In this document: in pieces, positions 45,278 to 54,199 of the stretch
How the letters are laid out: the number at the start of each line of letters is the position of its first letter
Position numbering within the stretch: position 1 is the first letter of the stretch
Assembly: GCF_020907275.1 (NCBI RefSeq)
Contig: NZ_JAJJWI010000010.1
Coordinates: 1 to 64,000, forward strand
DNA from: Pontibacter silvestris
GTDB taxonomy: Bacteria; Bacteroidota; Bacteroidia; Cytophagales; Hymenobacteraceae
Direction: 5' to 3'
Length of the DNA: 64,000 nt
Translations under genes and position numbers: made by a program
Notes under the pieces: generated by a model
Told to the model about the DNA's origin: nothing
The model's input: only the letters and a program-made list of their open reading frames with translations
Database searches by the model: none

Positions 45278-45487
45278 ATGAAAAAGTTAGAATTTAAAAC
45301 CAATATCAATTGCGGAGGCTGTGTAGCACAAGTAACTCCGGTTCTTAACTCGAAAGAAGGAATTACTGATTGGAATGTAGATACAGCGAACAAAAACAAA
45401 GTACTGACTGTAAGCACAGATTCTCTTTCTGCTCAGGAAGTAATTGACACAGTAGAAAAAGCTGGCTTTAAAGCGCAGGAGCTTTAG
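45278..45487 (+). CDS. CopZ-like heavy-metal-associated domain protein
   Basis: 69 residues, a single HMA domain. The metal site is NINCGGCVAQV, with a CGGC motif in place of the usual CxxC after Met. It lies 41 bases after copA and shares its operon. It likely passes Cu(I) to CopA in the cytosol. The missing Met before the Cys pair is a common variant in Bacteroidetes. Confidence 0.9.
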   Translation: MKKLEFKTNINCGGCVAQVTPVLNSKEGITDWNVDTANKNKVLTVSTDSLSAQEVIDTVEKAGFKAQEL

Positions 45488-45507
45488 TCAGTAGATAAGT
45501 GAGTAAT

Positions 45508-45554
45508 ATAAAAGAAGCCTGGTAAGCTGCTAATGCTTATCGGGCTTCTTTTAT
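45508..45554 (+). terminator. Terminator of the copA operon
   Basis: A 20-bp stem with two G-T wobbles (45508-45527 with 45535-45554) and a 7-base loop, 20 bases after the stop of the CopZ-like gene. Confidence 0.75.
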
Positions 45555-45769
45555 ATCTATAGGAAATGAGTCAGTAATTATCGTAAAACAAAGTAAGAAC
45601 ATAATTGTTTTGGCACTTATTCTTTTCGAACATATACATCAATCAAAACTAGTTCCTGATTATTACATGTACAGCTTATTAACCCTAAGCTGCCTGAAAT
45701 TAACGTTTTAACTTAGCTATCGTTAAAAAGATTGTTTTATGAAATATTGGTTTAAAAGACACTAAACAT

Positions 45770-45997
45770 ATGGAAGAGGCAGGAGAAGTATTTCTTGGGT
45801 TAGGTATTGTAGGTTTGATAATTGGCCTTATTGGATTGCTCTTGTATATCTGGAGCATTATATGGGCTTATAATGATGCCCAAAAAAGAAGGCGACCTGG
45901 CATACTGGTAGCCATTATGGTTGCTTTTCTTGCCTGGCCAATAGGGTTAGTTTTGTGGTTAATAATAAGGCCTGATTATTATAACCCAGCACCGTAA
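45770..45997 (+). CDS. Small two-helix membrane protein
   Basis: 75 residues. Two hydrophobic helices (about 8-30 and 44-65) flank a polar loop YNDAQKRRRPGI; the end is RPDYYNPAP. The pattern (WAYNDAQKR, then WPIGLVLWLIIRP) is like the phospholipase D nuclease N-terminal/PLDc_N-type small membrane proteins. Function unknown. A terminator hairpin follows. Confidence 0.65.
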   Translation: MEEAGEVFLGLGIVGLIIGLIGLLLYIWSIIWAYNDAQKRRRPGILVAIMVAFLAWPIGLVLWLIIRPDYYNPAP

Positions 45998-46002
45998 TAA
46001 AA

Positions 46003-46048
46003 AAAGCCTCATTTAGAGCTGGAGATCAGCTAGCTTAAATGAGGCTTT
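46003..46048. terminator. Bidirectional hairpin
   Basis: A perfect 13-bp outer stem (46003-46015 with 46036-46048) with further pairing inside and A/T tracts outside. It lies between convergent genes ending at 45997 and 46070. Confidence 0.75.
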
Positions 46049-46069
46049 AAAATTTTGGTTAGACCTAAT

Positions 46070-47086
46070 CTATTTTTTTAGCAGGCTACCAAGCAAAAAA
46101 GCTCCGCCTACAGCTAATGCACCTGTCAGTACTTTGTCGCGGTGAAGGCTTAACCAGGTTTGCGGGCTGGAATAGGTTGCTTGGCTGTCGAATCTACCAT
46201 GAGCACCATGGTCACCAGGAAGAGGTTCATAAAGGTTGTTTCTGCGGCTAGGATCTTCCGGCTCGTCTGTTTGCTGCCCTTTATAACCATTTTTAGAAAG
46301 AACAAAGTCTGCAAACCACGGAGCTATTTTATTACCTATGATAGCCTCTAGAGTTGAGAAGCCAACTCTGTACTCCCGTCTATTATGATGTGCGGCATAT
46401 ACAATAACTTCGGCAGCAACCTCAGGTTGGTAAATAGTGCCCATAGGTCGCGGCTTGTTAGGCAATCGTGATTTTACAAAGCCAAACTGTGTGGTGTTCA
46501 TGGCAGGTAGCTGTACCATTGTCACTTTAACATTACTTTTATCATGGAGAAGCTCAGTACGCAACGAGTCGTAAAAGCCCTGTACAGCATGTTTAGAAGC
46601 GCAGTAGGCAGACTGCAAAGGAATGCCTCTATAGGCGAGGGCAGAGCCAACCAGAACAATTGAACCCTTATCACGGGGCTGCATACGCTTCAGAGCTGCT
46701 AAGGTGCCATAAACCTGGCCTAAATAAGTAACTTCTGTTACACGCTTATAATCATCGGGTTCCATTTCTTTAACAGGGCTAAAAACACTGTTCATCGCAT
46801 TGTTTACCCAAACGTCTATCTCCCCGAGCTGCTCTTCAATCTGAGAGGCGGCATCGTCAACAGCCTGGCCATCTGCTACATCTACCGAAAAGTATATTGC
46901 TTTACGGCCCATGTTCTCTATCTCTTTTTGGGCACCTTGCAGGCCATCTTTCCCTCTTGCCAGCAGTGCCACGTCGTATCCGTCTTTGGCAAATGCACGG
47001 GCTATAGCACGGCCCAGGCCAGCCGAAGCTCCGGTTACAACAGCTATACCCTTTCGCTCTTTATGCTGCTTGTTATCTTTATCCAT
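46070..47086 (-). CDS. Short-chain dehydrogenase/reductase with C-terminal membrane tail
   Basis: 338 residues. The Rossmann motif is TGASAGLGRAIA, and the catalytic Ser...YCASK (Tyr and Lys) is intact, so it uses NAD(P)H. Family name is SDR; the substrate is unknown. About 80 extra C-terminal residues end in a hydrophobic helix (LAVGGAFLLGSLLKK), suggesting a membrane anchor. It is divergent from the VKOR-like gene. Confidence 0.9.
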   Translation of the reverse strand: MDKDNKQHKERKGIAVVTGASAGLGRAIARAFAKDGYDVALLARGKDGLQGAQKEIENMGRKAIYFSVDVADGQAVDDAASQIEEQLGEIDVWVNNAMNSVFSPVKEMEPDDYKRVTEVTYLGQVYGTLAALKRMQPRDKGSIVLVGSALAYRGIPLQSAYCASKHAVQGFYDSLRTELLHDKSNVKVTMVQLPAMNTTQFGFVKSRLPNKPRPMGTIYQPEVAAEVIVYAAHHNRREYRVGFSTLEAIIGNKIAPWFADFVLSKNGYKGQQTDEPEDPSRRNNLYEPLPGDHGAHGRFDSQATYSSPQTWLSLHRDKVLTGALAVGGAFLLGSLLKK

Positions 47087-47281
47087 GATCTTAAATAATT
47101 GGTTATCAGTTTATGTATACAGCTGTAGTTACGCCGGCTGTTTATAATGAGTTTTCATAAGCGCGATAGAGCAAGGTTATTCTTGATTATCATCAAAGTG
47201 TTCGTGCTTGATAAAACTGTAACTGTTGCTGCTTAACTCAGCTACACAGATAAGCGTAAACTCTTACTAAATCAAAAGAAT

Positions 47282-47761
47282 ATGAAAAACACGACTTCCG
47301 TTATAGATCAAATCAGGCAAGATTCAAGTGAAGCTACGCAGTATCGCAGGCAGTTAGCAGCGCTCGCTGCAATAGGTATAGTAGATTTTAGCTTAATCTC
47401 ACTTTTTCAGATGGGGTACATTAAAAAACTGCCCGACCTTCCTGGGAAAGTTTTTGATACAGAGAAAGTAAACTCAGCTAAAGATGCCGTTATTCTAGGT
47501 TTACCTGATGGCGTTATTAGCTTGGGGGCTTATGCTGCCACTATGTTTTTGGCTATGGCAGGCACAAGGTTCAGGAAACAGTCCAGGTTAATAGATGTGG
47601 CACTTGGCAGTGTGGTATTGGGCCAGGCAATTGGTGGAGCGCAGTATATGGTAAACATGGCTACTGTGCAGAAGAAGGTGTGTATTTATTGCGTAGCTGG
47701 TGCTGCAATTAATTTTGCATCACTTAAGCCCCTTGTCAAGCTTTTTAAAAGGAGAGATTAA
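47282..47761 (+). CDS. VKOR-like small membrane protein
   Basis: 159 residues with four hydrophobic segments. The last carries CIYC in KKVCIYCVAGAAINF, the active-site CxxC of vitamin K epoxide reductases. Only one Cys pair is present, so a partner or thioredoxin-like protein would be needed to pass electrons to periplasmic disulfides. It sits near the larger SPW-VKOR gene at 48726. Confidence 0.75.
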   Translation: MKNTTSVIDQIRQDSSEATQYRRQLAALAAIGIVDFSLISLFQMGYIKKLPDLPGKVFDTEKVNSAKDAVILGLPDGVISLGAYAATMFLAMAGTRFRKQSRLIDVALGSVVLGQAIGGAQYMVNMATVQKKVCIYCVAGAAINFASLKPLVKLFKRRD

Positions 47762-47779
47762 AACCTCATGCTGATAAAT

Positions 47780-47824
47780 AAAGCCAAAGAAGTTATACAT
47801 TTAGATAATAACCTCTTTGGCTTT
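47780..47824. terminator. Bidirectional hairpin
   Basis: A 17-bp stem with one mismatch (47780-47796 with 47808-47824) and an 11-base loop between the convergent genes ending at 47761 and 47853. Confidence 0.75.
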
Positions 47825-47852
47825 TGTATTTTATAAGTAAAATGATCTTTAA

Positions 47853-48500
47853 CTAAGAACGTTCACTATCTGATTCAGCCTCAGTAAGGTGAACAAAGTA
47901 ACGAGTCAGGTTACCCCATTGCAGGTCCTGAAACCCTGCCCATCCACCTTCAGATATCATGGTGTTCAAAGCTGCGCGGTCACCAGCTTCTTCGCCCTGG
48001 TTATTGATGCCTTCATTTTTGCCAATTTCAGAACCAATAAGTTTTGTGCCTTTTCGCTCCACCCTAAAAGTGCTGCTTGCCTCTTTGATGAAGAAATGTT
48101 TGATTTCGCCTTTTTCCCCTTCTTTGTTTGAGACTGGCTCTTCACTTGGGTGCACAACAAATTCCGCCATATTCTCTATTTCTCTGATGTCTGTTATTCT
48201 AACCCAGTTTTCGATAGGGGAGGCCGGTAAAATAATTTTAAAATAGTATCCCTCTTCCGGCTTCTGAGCTGTTGTTCTCTGGCCTTGCTGGTCGTAGAGT
48301 TGAAATGTGGACGTAATACCTTCCAGGTCAGACCAAAGGTTTACATCAAACAACTTTTGCTTAGCCCTTTCAAACTCCCGAATGGCAGTGGCTTCATCCG
48401 GAAAAGTGTTCTCGTTAGTGAAGAGCTTATCTTTGGTGTCCTCTCCCTGCACCACTTTTATCTCTTTCTTAACCTTGTTGATTATATCTTTTAAAGCCAT
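47853..48500 (-). CDS. Hypothetical cytosolic protein with strong ribosome binding site
   Basis: 215 residues from the ATG at 48500. AAGGAGG lies 8 bases upstream (48509-48515), rare in this window and decisive for the start; an ATG at 48524 is upstream of it. The protein is hydrophilic, starts with a basic helix (MALKDIINKVKKEIKV), has FNVNLWSDLEGI-like segments and a Trp-rich end (GGWAGFQDLQWGNLTRYF). No signal peptide or helix spans. I do not recognise the family. Confidence 0.7.
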   Translation of the reverse strand: MALKDIINKVKKEIKVVQGEDTKDKLFTNENTFPDEATAIREFERAKQKLFDVNLWSDLEGITSTFQLYDQQGQRTTAQKPEEGYYFKIILPASPIENWVRITDIREIENMAEFVVHPSEEPVSNKEGEKGEIKHFFIKEASSTFRVERKGTKLIGSEIGKNEGINNQGEEAGDRAALNTMISEGGWAGFQDLQWGNLTRYFVHLTEAESDSERS

Positions 48501-48508
48501 CGCTTCGT

Positions 48509-48515
48509 CCTCCTT
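48509..48515 (-). promoter_or_regulatory. Strong Shine-Dalgarno site
   Basis: AAGGAGG on the minus strand, 8 bases before the ATG at 48500. Most genes here lack such a site, so this gene may be translated at a high rate. Confidence 0.75.
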
Positions 48516-48725
48516 AAAATACAAACTTTATAAGTTGCTATCGTATCATTTACTGTACAAAGCGTACATAATTCTAATTGATTACGATTGACTTAACCCT
48601 GTAGTTGATCGTTAGGCCACATTAAATTTTTTTAATCTTAAAGGTTGGAAACATATCTTCCGTTATAGGATGTCGTATAGCAGAAGCAGAGAAAATCTAT
48701 GTATGTACTTATAAAGCAACACACA

Positions 48726-50300
48726 ATGGATCATAAGAACGAACATAATAAAGGTGGCATGGGAATGAGGGGCGTAAGCCGTCCGATGGCTGAGAAGGAG
48801 ATGCGGGATCATAACAAGAAAATGCATGAAGACGAGCAGCAGGATAAACAGCATCAACAGCATGATCATAAACATGAGAAGGGTAGTGGCATGATGATGT
48901 CAGAGGACATGCGTAAGCAGATGCTGCACATGCACCACATGCAGACGCTGTGGGTGTACTGGATGATTGTGCTGCTGGGAGCTTGGATGCTCATGTCGCC
49001 GCTGACGTTCAGCTACGGTATAGGTATTGTAGAGCCTTCTGGTGGAAGAGAAGTATGGCTCTCGCTGGACCAGCGCATCTCAGCCATGAAGTGGAGCGAC
49101 ATTATCAGTGGAGTGTTGCTTATCTTTTTCGGGTGGCGCGGCCTTACGCCTAATCGGCCCATTAGCCTCTGGGTTTGTTGTTTTATAGGTGTATGGCTTA
49201 CGTTTGCACCTTTAGTACTGTGGTCTCCATCGGCAGCTGCTTATCTGAACGATACTTTAATAGGGGCGTTGATTATTGCGCTTACCATTCTTATTCCGGG
49301 TATGCCTAACATGATTATGTACATGAAAATGGGGCCTTCAACACCACCCGGCTGGAGCTATAACCCCTCCAGTTGGCCGCAACGATGGATTATGATTGTT
49401 ACCGGCTTCGTAGGGTGGATTGTATCGCGTTACCTGGCGGCTTTTCAATTAGGTTATATCGATACAGTCTGGGACCCTTTCTTTGGAGGGCAAAGTGAGC
49501 AGGTACTTAACTCCAGTATGTCGCACTCATTACCTGTATCAGACGCCGGACTTGGAGCAATGGCTTATACTTTTGAGTTTTTGATGGGTTGGATGGGAGC
49601 CCCTACGCGGTGGCGTACAATGCCCTGGATGGTAGCTTTTTTCGGTATTATTGTGATTCCGCTGGGCCTGGTGCATATCTTCTTGGTAATTAGTCAGCCA
49701 GTGGTGGTAGGTGCCTGGTGTACGTTCTGTATACTGGCTGCAGCTATAATGTTGCCTATGATTCCGTTGGAGGTAGACGAGGTGATAGCAATGGGGCAGT
49801 TCATGAAAAAGAAAGTGAAGCAGGGCGAGAGCTTCTGGGAAGTATTTTGGAAGGGTGGCTCTATAGAGAGTGATGCAAAAGACGAAGCACCTGAACTGAT
49901 GAAGTTCCCGCAGAAGCCAGCCAAAGTTTTTTTTGCCTCCATCTGGGGCATGAGTTTTCCGTGGACCTTAACAGTGGCAATGCTTTTGGGGATAGCCTTA
50001 GTGTTTGCTCCTGGTCTTTTGGGTGTGCAAATACAGGAAACAGCAGCAGATATTTTCCACCTTTCCGGATCGCTGATTGTAGTGGTGTCAGTAATTAGTA
50101 TGGGAGAACCATTACGGATAGGGCGTTACCTGAATATTCTGCCTGGCTTAGCTGTGGCCGTAGCTCCATGGTTTCTGAATAATAGCCCAGCATCACTAAG
50201 TATTACAGGATTAGTATTAGGCCTGGCAGTGGCAGCCCTGTCCTTACCACTTGGAACCAAAACACAACGTTATGCGGGCTGGGATGACTATATAAAATAA
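48726..50300 (+). CDS. SPW-repeat plus VKOR-like membrane protein with His/Met-rich N-terminus
   Basis: 524 residues from the ATG at 48726; an ATG at 48699 adds nine. The first about 70 residues are soluble and very rich in His, Met and Lys (HQQHDHKHEK, MLHMHHMQ). Then come two SPW-repeat blocks (WVYWMIVLLGAWMLMSPL, SLWVCCFIGVWLTFAPL). A VKOR-like four-helix core with CTFC follows, and a third SPW-like block ends the protein. VKOR cores drive disulfide formation; the His/Met tail looks metal-binding (copper or similar). The MGH1-like glycosidase gene follows after 19 bases. The combination is found in related genomes but its role is not known. Confidence 0.8.
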   Translation: MDHKNEHNKGGMGMRGVSRPMAEKEMRDHNKKMHEDEQQDKQHQQHDHKHEKGSGMMMSEDMRKQMLHMHHMQTLWVYWMIVLLGAWMLMSPLTFSYGIGIVEPSGGREVWLSLDQRISAMKWSDIISGVLLIFFGWRGLTPNRPISLWVCCFIGVWLTFAPLVLWSPSAAAYLNDTLIGALIIALTILIPGMPNMIMYMKMGPSTPPGWSYNPSSWPQRWIMIVTGFVGWIVSRYLAAFQLGYIDTVWDPFFGGQSEQVLNSSMSHSLPVSDAGLGAMAYTFEFLMGWMGAPTRWRTMPWMVAFFGIIVIPLGLVHIFLVISQPVVVGAWCTFCILAAAIMLPMIPLEVDEVIAMGQFMKKKVKQGESFWEVFWKGGSIESDAKDEAPELMKFPQKPAKVFFASIWGMSFPWTLTVAMLLGIALVFAPGLLGVQIQETAADIFHLSGSLIVVVSVISMGEPLRIGRYLNILPGLAVAVAPWFLNNSPASLSITGLVLGLAVAALSLPLGTKTQRYAGWDDYIK

Positions 50301-50319
50301 GGGAAAGGAACAGGAAGGA

Positions 50320-51648
50320 ATGCCACAACAAGAAGAAATTAAGCATGATACGGATTATAACGATGAACAGGTATTGTCTGACCATGAGATAAAGCAGCGT
50401 GTACGCAAGCTGCTGCACGACAATATGATTGAAGGGGAGAAGGGAGGCTATAACTTTCACTATACTAAGCCTTCGCCGGAAACATATCCGTTTCAGTTTT
50501 TCTGGGATACCTGCTTCCATGTGTTCACACTAACAGCACTGGGAGAGCATGACATGGCTAAGAAGCATATCCGGTCACTGTTTAAGCTGCAGAAGGAAGA
50601 TGGTTTTGTCGGAAACATCCTTTACTGGGACCGTACGTTACCGGGCCGTATTACAGATTTGTTTCAGCTTAAGCCTAAGGCATGGCTACATCTTTTTAAA
50701 CCACATATGTCAGCCTTAGTGCAGCCTCCTCTGGTAGCACAGGCTGTAGAGCGCATTTACAAATATTCACAAGACACAGGCTTTCTGTATGAAATGTTGC
50801 CAAAGTTAAAATGCTACTATGGCTGGCTTATCCATAACCGGGACTTTGAGCAGGAGGGGCTGTTGTCTATTATCACACCCTTTGAGTCTGGCATGGACTG
50901 GAAAGCTTCTTACGATCCTGTATTGAATTTTAAAGGAAAGGCCGGCCCCCGGCTTTTTCTGAAGGTAATGCTCATAGATGCCTACAACTTCTTTAAGGGC
51001 TACGACCTGCGGGAGCTCTACAGGAAAGACAGGTTCATTGTGAAAGATGCCGCTTTCAATACGCTGTTTGTACAAAACCTGGAGGCACTTGCAAACCTCT
51101 GCGCGGTGGTGGGAGATAAGGATGAGGAAATATTTAGGAAGAAGGCAGAGCAGTGTACCAGTAGCATGCTTAAGTATATGTATGATGAAGAAGATCATGC
51201 TTTCTACGACTTGTGGGGAAAAGGCAAACAGAAGCTGCGGGTAAAAACAGCTTCCATTTTCTTTCCGATAGTACTTCGGAATATACCTGACGAAGTGTGT
51301 AATGACGTACTGGAACATCATCTGTTGAGCAAAGATGGCTTTAATGTACCCTTTCCTTTGCCTTCTCTTTCAACCAATGATGCTGCTTTTAACCCGGAAG
51401 AGTCACTTTATATTTGGCGTGGCCCTACCTGGGTTGTATTTAATTGGTTTATGCAGCAGTTTTTACTGGAGAAAGGACAGATGCAGGAGGCACAGAAGCT
51501 GTTACATAGTGTAAAAAAGCTTATCACCAGGAGCGGCTTTAGAGAATACTATAATCCTTTTACAGGGGAGGGCTATGGTGCTCGTGATTTTACCTGGTCA
51601 GGTCTGGTGCTGGACATGATACACAGGCAACACGAAGCAGAAGGGTAG
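50320..51648 (+). CDS. MGH1-like glycoside hydrolase (GH63-type)
   Basis: 442 residues, no signal peptide, so cytosolic. An (alpha/alpha)6 barrel enzyme with FFWDTCFHVFTL (catalytic acid region), WDRTLPGRI, TPFESGMDW, and IWRGPTWVVFNWF near the end; these match mannosylglycerate hydrolase/MGH1-like and amylo-alpha-1,6-glucosidase families. It probably acts on compatible solutes or storage glucans. It lies 19 bases after the SPW-VKOR gene, so they share an operon. A link to osmotic or desiccation stress is inference. Confidence 0.8.
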   Translation: MPQQEEIKHDTDYNDEQVLSDHEIKQRVRKLLHDNMIEGEKGGYNFHYTKPSPETYPFQFFWDTCFHVFTLTALGEHDMAKKHIRSLFKLQKEDGFVGNILYWDRTLPGRITDLFQLKPKAWLHLFKPHMSALVQPPLVAQAVERIYKYSQDTGFLYEMLPKLKCYYGWLIHNRDFEQEGLLSIITPFESGMDWKASYDPVLNFKGKAGPRLFLKVMLIDAYNFFKGYDLRELYRKDRFIVKDAAFNTLFVQNLEALANLCAVVGDKDEEIFRKKAEQCTSSMLKYMYDEEDHAFYDLWGKGKQKLRVKTASIFFPIVLRNIPDEVCNDVLEHHLLSKDGFNVPFPLPSLSTNDAAFNPEESLYIWRGPTWVVFNWFMQQFLLEKGQMQEAQKLLHSVKKLITRSGFREYYNPFTGEGYGARDFTWSGLVLDMIHRQHEAEG

Positions 51649-51761
51649 GAGCTTGCTTATGCCCTGATAGGTGAAATTATGTAATTATCTTCTAAAATTA
51701 TATAAAACCAGTTAGTGTGGTTCGGGTATAACTATAGCATACAAACTAATAAATTAAAACT

Positions 51762-52073
51762 ATGAACAAGAATTTGATTAACACATTGGCTGAATGTGCT
51801 GCAGCCTGTAACAACTGTGCTGTTTCATGCCTCCAGGAAGATAATATTAAAATGATGGTAGACTGTATCAGGTTAGACCTTGACTGTGCTGCCATTTGTA
51901 AAGCTGCTTTAGACTATGTTTCCCGTGACTCTCGTTACGCAGGAGATATACTACAGCAATGTGCGAAAATATGCAGAGACTGTGGCGAGGAGTGCAACAA
52001 GCATGAAACTGAACATTGTAAAGCATGTGCTGAAGCTTGTTTTAAATGTGCCGAGGCCTGCGAACAGCAGTAA
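51762..52073 (+). CDS. Cys-rich four-helix bundle copper-binding protein
   Basis: 103 residues with 18 or so Cys placed at one face of amphipathic helices: CAAACNNCAVSCL, CIRLDLDCAAICKAA, CAKICRDCGEECNKH, CKACAEACFKCAEACEQ. This is the DUF326/Csp (copper storage protein) pattern, in which Cys in a four-helix bundle bind many Cu(I) ions. There is no signal peptide, so it is the cytosolic Csp3-like kind. It fits the copper theme of the region. A hairpin follows it. Confidence 0.93.
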   Translation: MNKNLINTLAECAAACNNCAVSCLQEDNIKMMVDCIRLDLDCAAICKAALDYVSRDSRYAGDILQQCAKICRDCGEECNKHETEHCKACAEACFKCAEACEQQ

Positions 52074-52094
52074 TATAGACTGATAAAAATACCT

Positions 52095-52135
52095 AAAAGG
52101 AGACTGCTTATGCTAAACATAAGCAGCCTCCTTTT
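52095..52135 (+). terminator. Terminator of the copper-binding protein gene
   Basis: An 18-bp stem with one mismatch (52095-52112 with 52118-52135), a 5-base loop and a T6 run. It starts 22 bases after the stop. Confidence 0.85.
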
Positions 52136-52265
52136 TTATATATAAGCAGGCTCTGCTTGAAGCAGAACGTCATCTATTTATCAGCAAGTAATGTTCTGGT
52201 AAGATATTAAACTGTATTCATAAGAAACGTTAGGTTGGTCTGCAGCTAAAACAAAAGCCTTTCCT

Positions 52266-52273
52266 TATTTTTG
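52266..52273 (+). promoter_or_regulatory. Candidate -7 box of the mod operon
   Basis: TATTTTTG, an exact match, 76 bases before the modA ATG. No -33 TTG at the right spacing. No ModE-type palindrome is obvious. Confidence 0.4.
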
Positions 52274-52348
52274 CTCATCGCTTTGTCAGTCTCATTGTTT
52301 AAGAATGATAGGATTAAGCTATAAGCTATAGTCAACTGTGTATTAATT

Positions 52349-53107
52349 ATGAGGAATGTGCTATACGCCTTCTTATTCTGGATATTGCTTTTTGCTACAG
52401 GGTGTAATTCACAAAAAGAAGAGAAATTAATGATAGCAACTGCTGCCAATGTACAGTTTGCTATGGAAGAACTGACAAAAACTTTTACAGAAGAAACAGG
52501 TATTCCTGCGGAGATTGTGTTAGGTTCTTCCGGTAAACTGACGGCTCAAATAAAGGAAGGAGCTCCTTTCGATGTGTTTGTGTCAGCTAACATGAAGTAT
52601 CCGGAAGAGTTGCATCGCAGTGGACTTGCAACTGCCGCCCCCAAAGTGTATGCCAATGGAAAACTGATTCTCTGGATGCTGCAAGAGGAGGGGGAACCTG
52701 GTTTTGAAAAGCTCACCAATGCCGCGGTGATGCATATTGCCATTGCCAACCCTAAAAATGCACCATACGGCATAGCAGCTCAGGAAGCTTTACAATACCT
52801 TGGTTTCTATGAAGAGGTGAAGGATAAGCTGGTGTATGGCGAAAGTATATCACAGACCAACCAGTTTATACTTTCAGGAACGGCAGCTGCAGGCTTTACA
52901 GCAAAATCTGTAGTTTTATCTCCGGAGCTGAAAGGTAAAGGGAAATGGATAGAGGTACCCCAGGAAAGCTATGCACCTATTCAGCAGGGAGTGGTTATCT
53001 TAAAAAAAGAAGGAAAAAGCATGGCTGAAGCAGAAAAGTTTTATACCTTTTTGTTTTCAGATAAAGCCCGAAGCATTCTGCAAAGCTACGGGTACAGCAT
53101 AAACTAA
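52349..53107 (+). CDS. modA: Molybdate ABC transporter substrate-binding lipoprotein
   Basis: 252 residues. Lipobox ATGC at about residue 19 anchors it to the membrane. It binds molybdate or tungstate in the periplasm. MIATAANVQFAMEEL, GSSGKLTAQIKEGAPFDVFVSAN and the C-terminal pattern are typical for ModA. It is the first gene of modA-TOBE-modB-modC, all closely spaced. Confidence 0.94.
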   Translation: MRNVLYAFLFWILLFATGCNSQKEEKLMIATAANVQFAMEELTKTFTEETGIPAEIVLGSSGKLTAQIKEGAPFDVFVSANMKYPEELHRSGLATAAPKVYANGKLILWMLQEEGEPGFEKLTNAAVMHIAIANPKNAPYGIAAQEALQYLGFYEEVKDKLVYGESISQTNQFILSGTAAAGFTAKSVVLSPELKGKGKWIEVPQESYAPIQQGVVILKKEGKSMAEAEKFYTFLFSDKARSILQSYGYSIN

Positions 53108-53126
53108 ACAGGATGAACAGGTTTAC

Positions 53127-53528
53127 ATGAATAGCTTTACAGGAGAAATTACAGCCATTGAACAAGAAGAAAGCCTGTCCCTTATTAGTTTACGTGTAGG
53201 AGAAACGCCTTTTACTACCATTGTGATCGATACGCCTGACACTGCCCCATACCTGAGAGTTGGCAATACAGTACAGGTGCTTTTTAAAGAATCCGAAGTA
53301 TTGATCGGGAAAGACATTAATAACAATAGCATATCGCTGCAAAACAAAATAGCCTGCACTATAAAAGCAATTGAACAGGGAAAGCTACTTAGTAAACTGG
53401 AACTGGAAAGCAACATAGGCCCTGTTGTGTCTATTATCACCACAAACGCGGTAGAGCAGTTGCAGCTAAAAGTAGCTAATGTCGTGATGGCCATGGTGAA
53501 AACAAACGAAATAATGCTGGCTGAATAA
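53127..53528 (+). CDS. Free-standing TOBE (molbindin-like) protein
   Basis: 133 residues. Two TOBE-like domains in tandem: MNSFTGEITAIEQEESLSLI and, from about residue 65, SLQNKIACTIKAIEQGKLL. Such di-TOBE proteins (molbindins, Mop) bind molybdate in the cytosol and act as storage or sensors. It is inserted between modA and modB, sharing its last base with modB (TAATG), so it is co-translated. It may set the molybdate level seen by the cell. Confidence 0.85.
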   Translation: MNSFTGEITAIEQEESLSLISLRVGETPFTTIVIDTPDTAPYLRVGNTVQVLFKESEVLIGKDINNNSISLQNKIACTIKAIEQGKLLSKLELESNIGPVVSIITTNAVEQLQLKVANVVMAMVKTNEIMLAE

Positions 53529-54199
53529 TGAATTGGGCCCCGCTGATATTAACCTTTGAGCTGGCACTGGTCACCACCATTATTCTGTTGCTGATCTCTG
53601 TTCCGCTGGCATATTGGCTGGCATACAGCAAGCTTAAGATTAAGCCTTTTATCGAAGCTATTGTAAGTATGCCCCTGGTCCTGCCTCCTACAGTGCTGGG
53701 CTTTTACTTGCTGCTTGCTTTTAGTCCTTCTTACTTCCTGGGGGCTTTTCTGCAAAAGTGGTTACATGTAAAACTGGTCTTTTCTTTTGCGGGACTGGTG
53801 GTGGCATCTGTCATATACAGTCTTCCTTTTATGGTGCAACCTGTACAGGCAGGTTTACGCGCCTTACCCGATAGCCTGCGGGAGGCCTCTTATATCCTTG
53901 GCAAGAGCAAAGTTGAAACTCTTTTCAGGGTATTGCTTCCCAATATCAAAGGTTCTGTGCTTACAGGAGTTGTACTGGCTTTTGCGCATACCATTGGTGA
54001 GTTTGGTGTGGTATTGATGATCGGGGGGAGTATACCTGGCAGAACACGGGTCGCCTCTATTGCTATTTATGATGAAGTAGAATCTATGAACTACAGCCTT
54101 GCCAATACTTATTCTCTTATTCTGTTTGCTGTTACGTTCTGTATTCTGTTGTCGGTGTACTTAATTAATGGCGGTTATGTAAACAGGTTCTGGAAATGA
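53528..54199 (+). CDS. modB: Molybdate ABC transporter permease
   Basis: 223 residues with about five membrane helices. The EAA loop that contacts the ATPase is REASYILGKSKVETLFRVLLPN, the expected place for ModB. VVLMIGGSIPGRTRVASIAIYDEVE near the end is the ModB signature. The start overlaps the TOBE gene by one base and the end overlaps modC by four (ATGA). Confidence 0.95.
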   Translation: MNWAPLILTFELALVTTIILLLISVPLAYWLAYSKLKIKPFIEAIVSMPLVLPPTVLGFYLLLAFSPSYFLGAFLQKWLHVKLVFSFAGLVVASVIYSLPFMVQPVQAGLRALPDSLREASYILGKSKVETLFRVLLPNIKGSVLTGVVLAFAHTIGEFGVVLMIGGSIPGRTRVASIAIYDEVESMNYSLANTYSLILFAVTFCILLSVYLINGGYVNRFWK

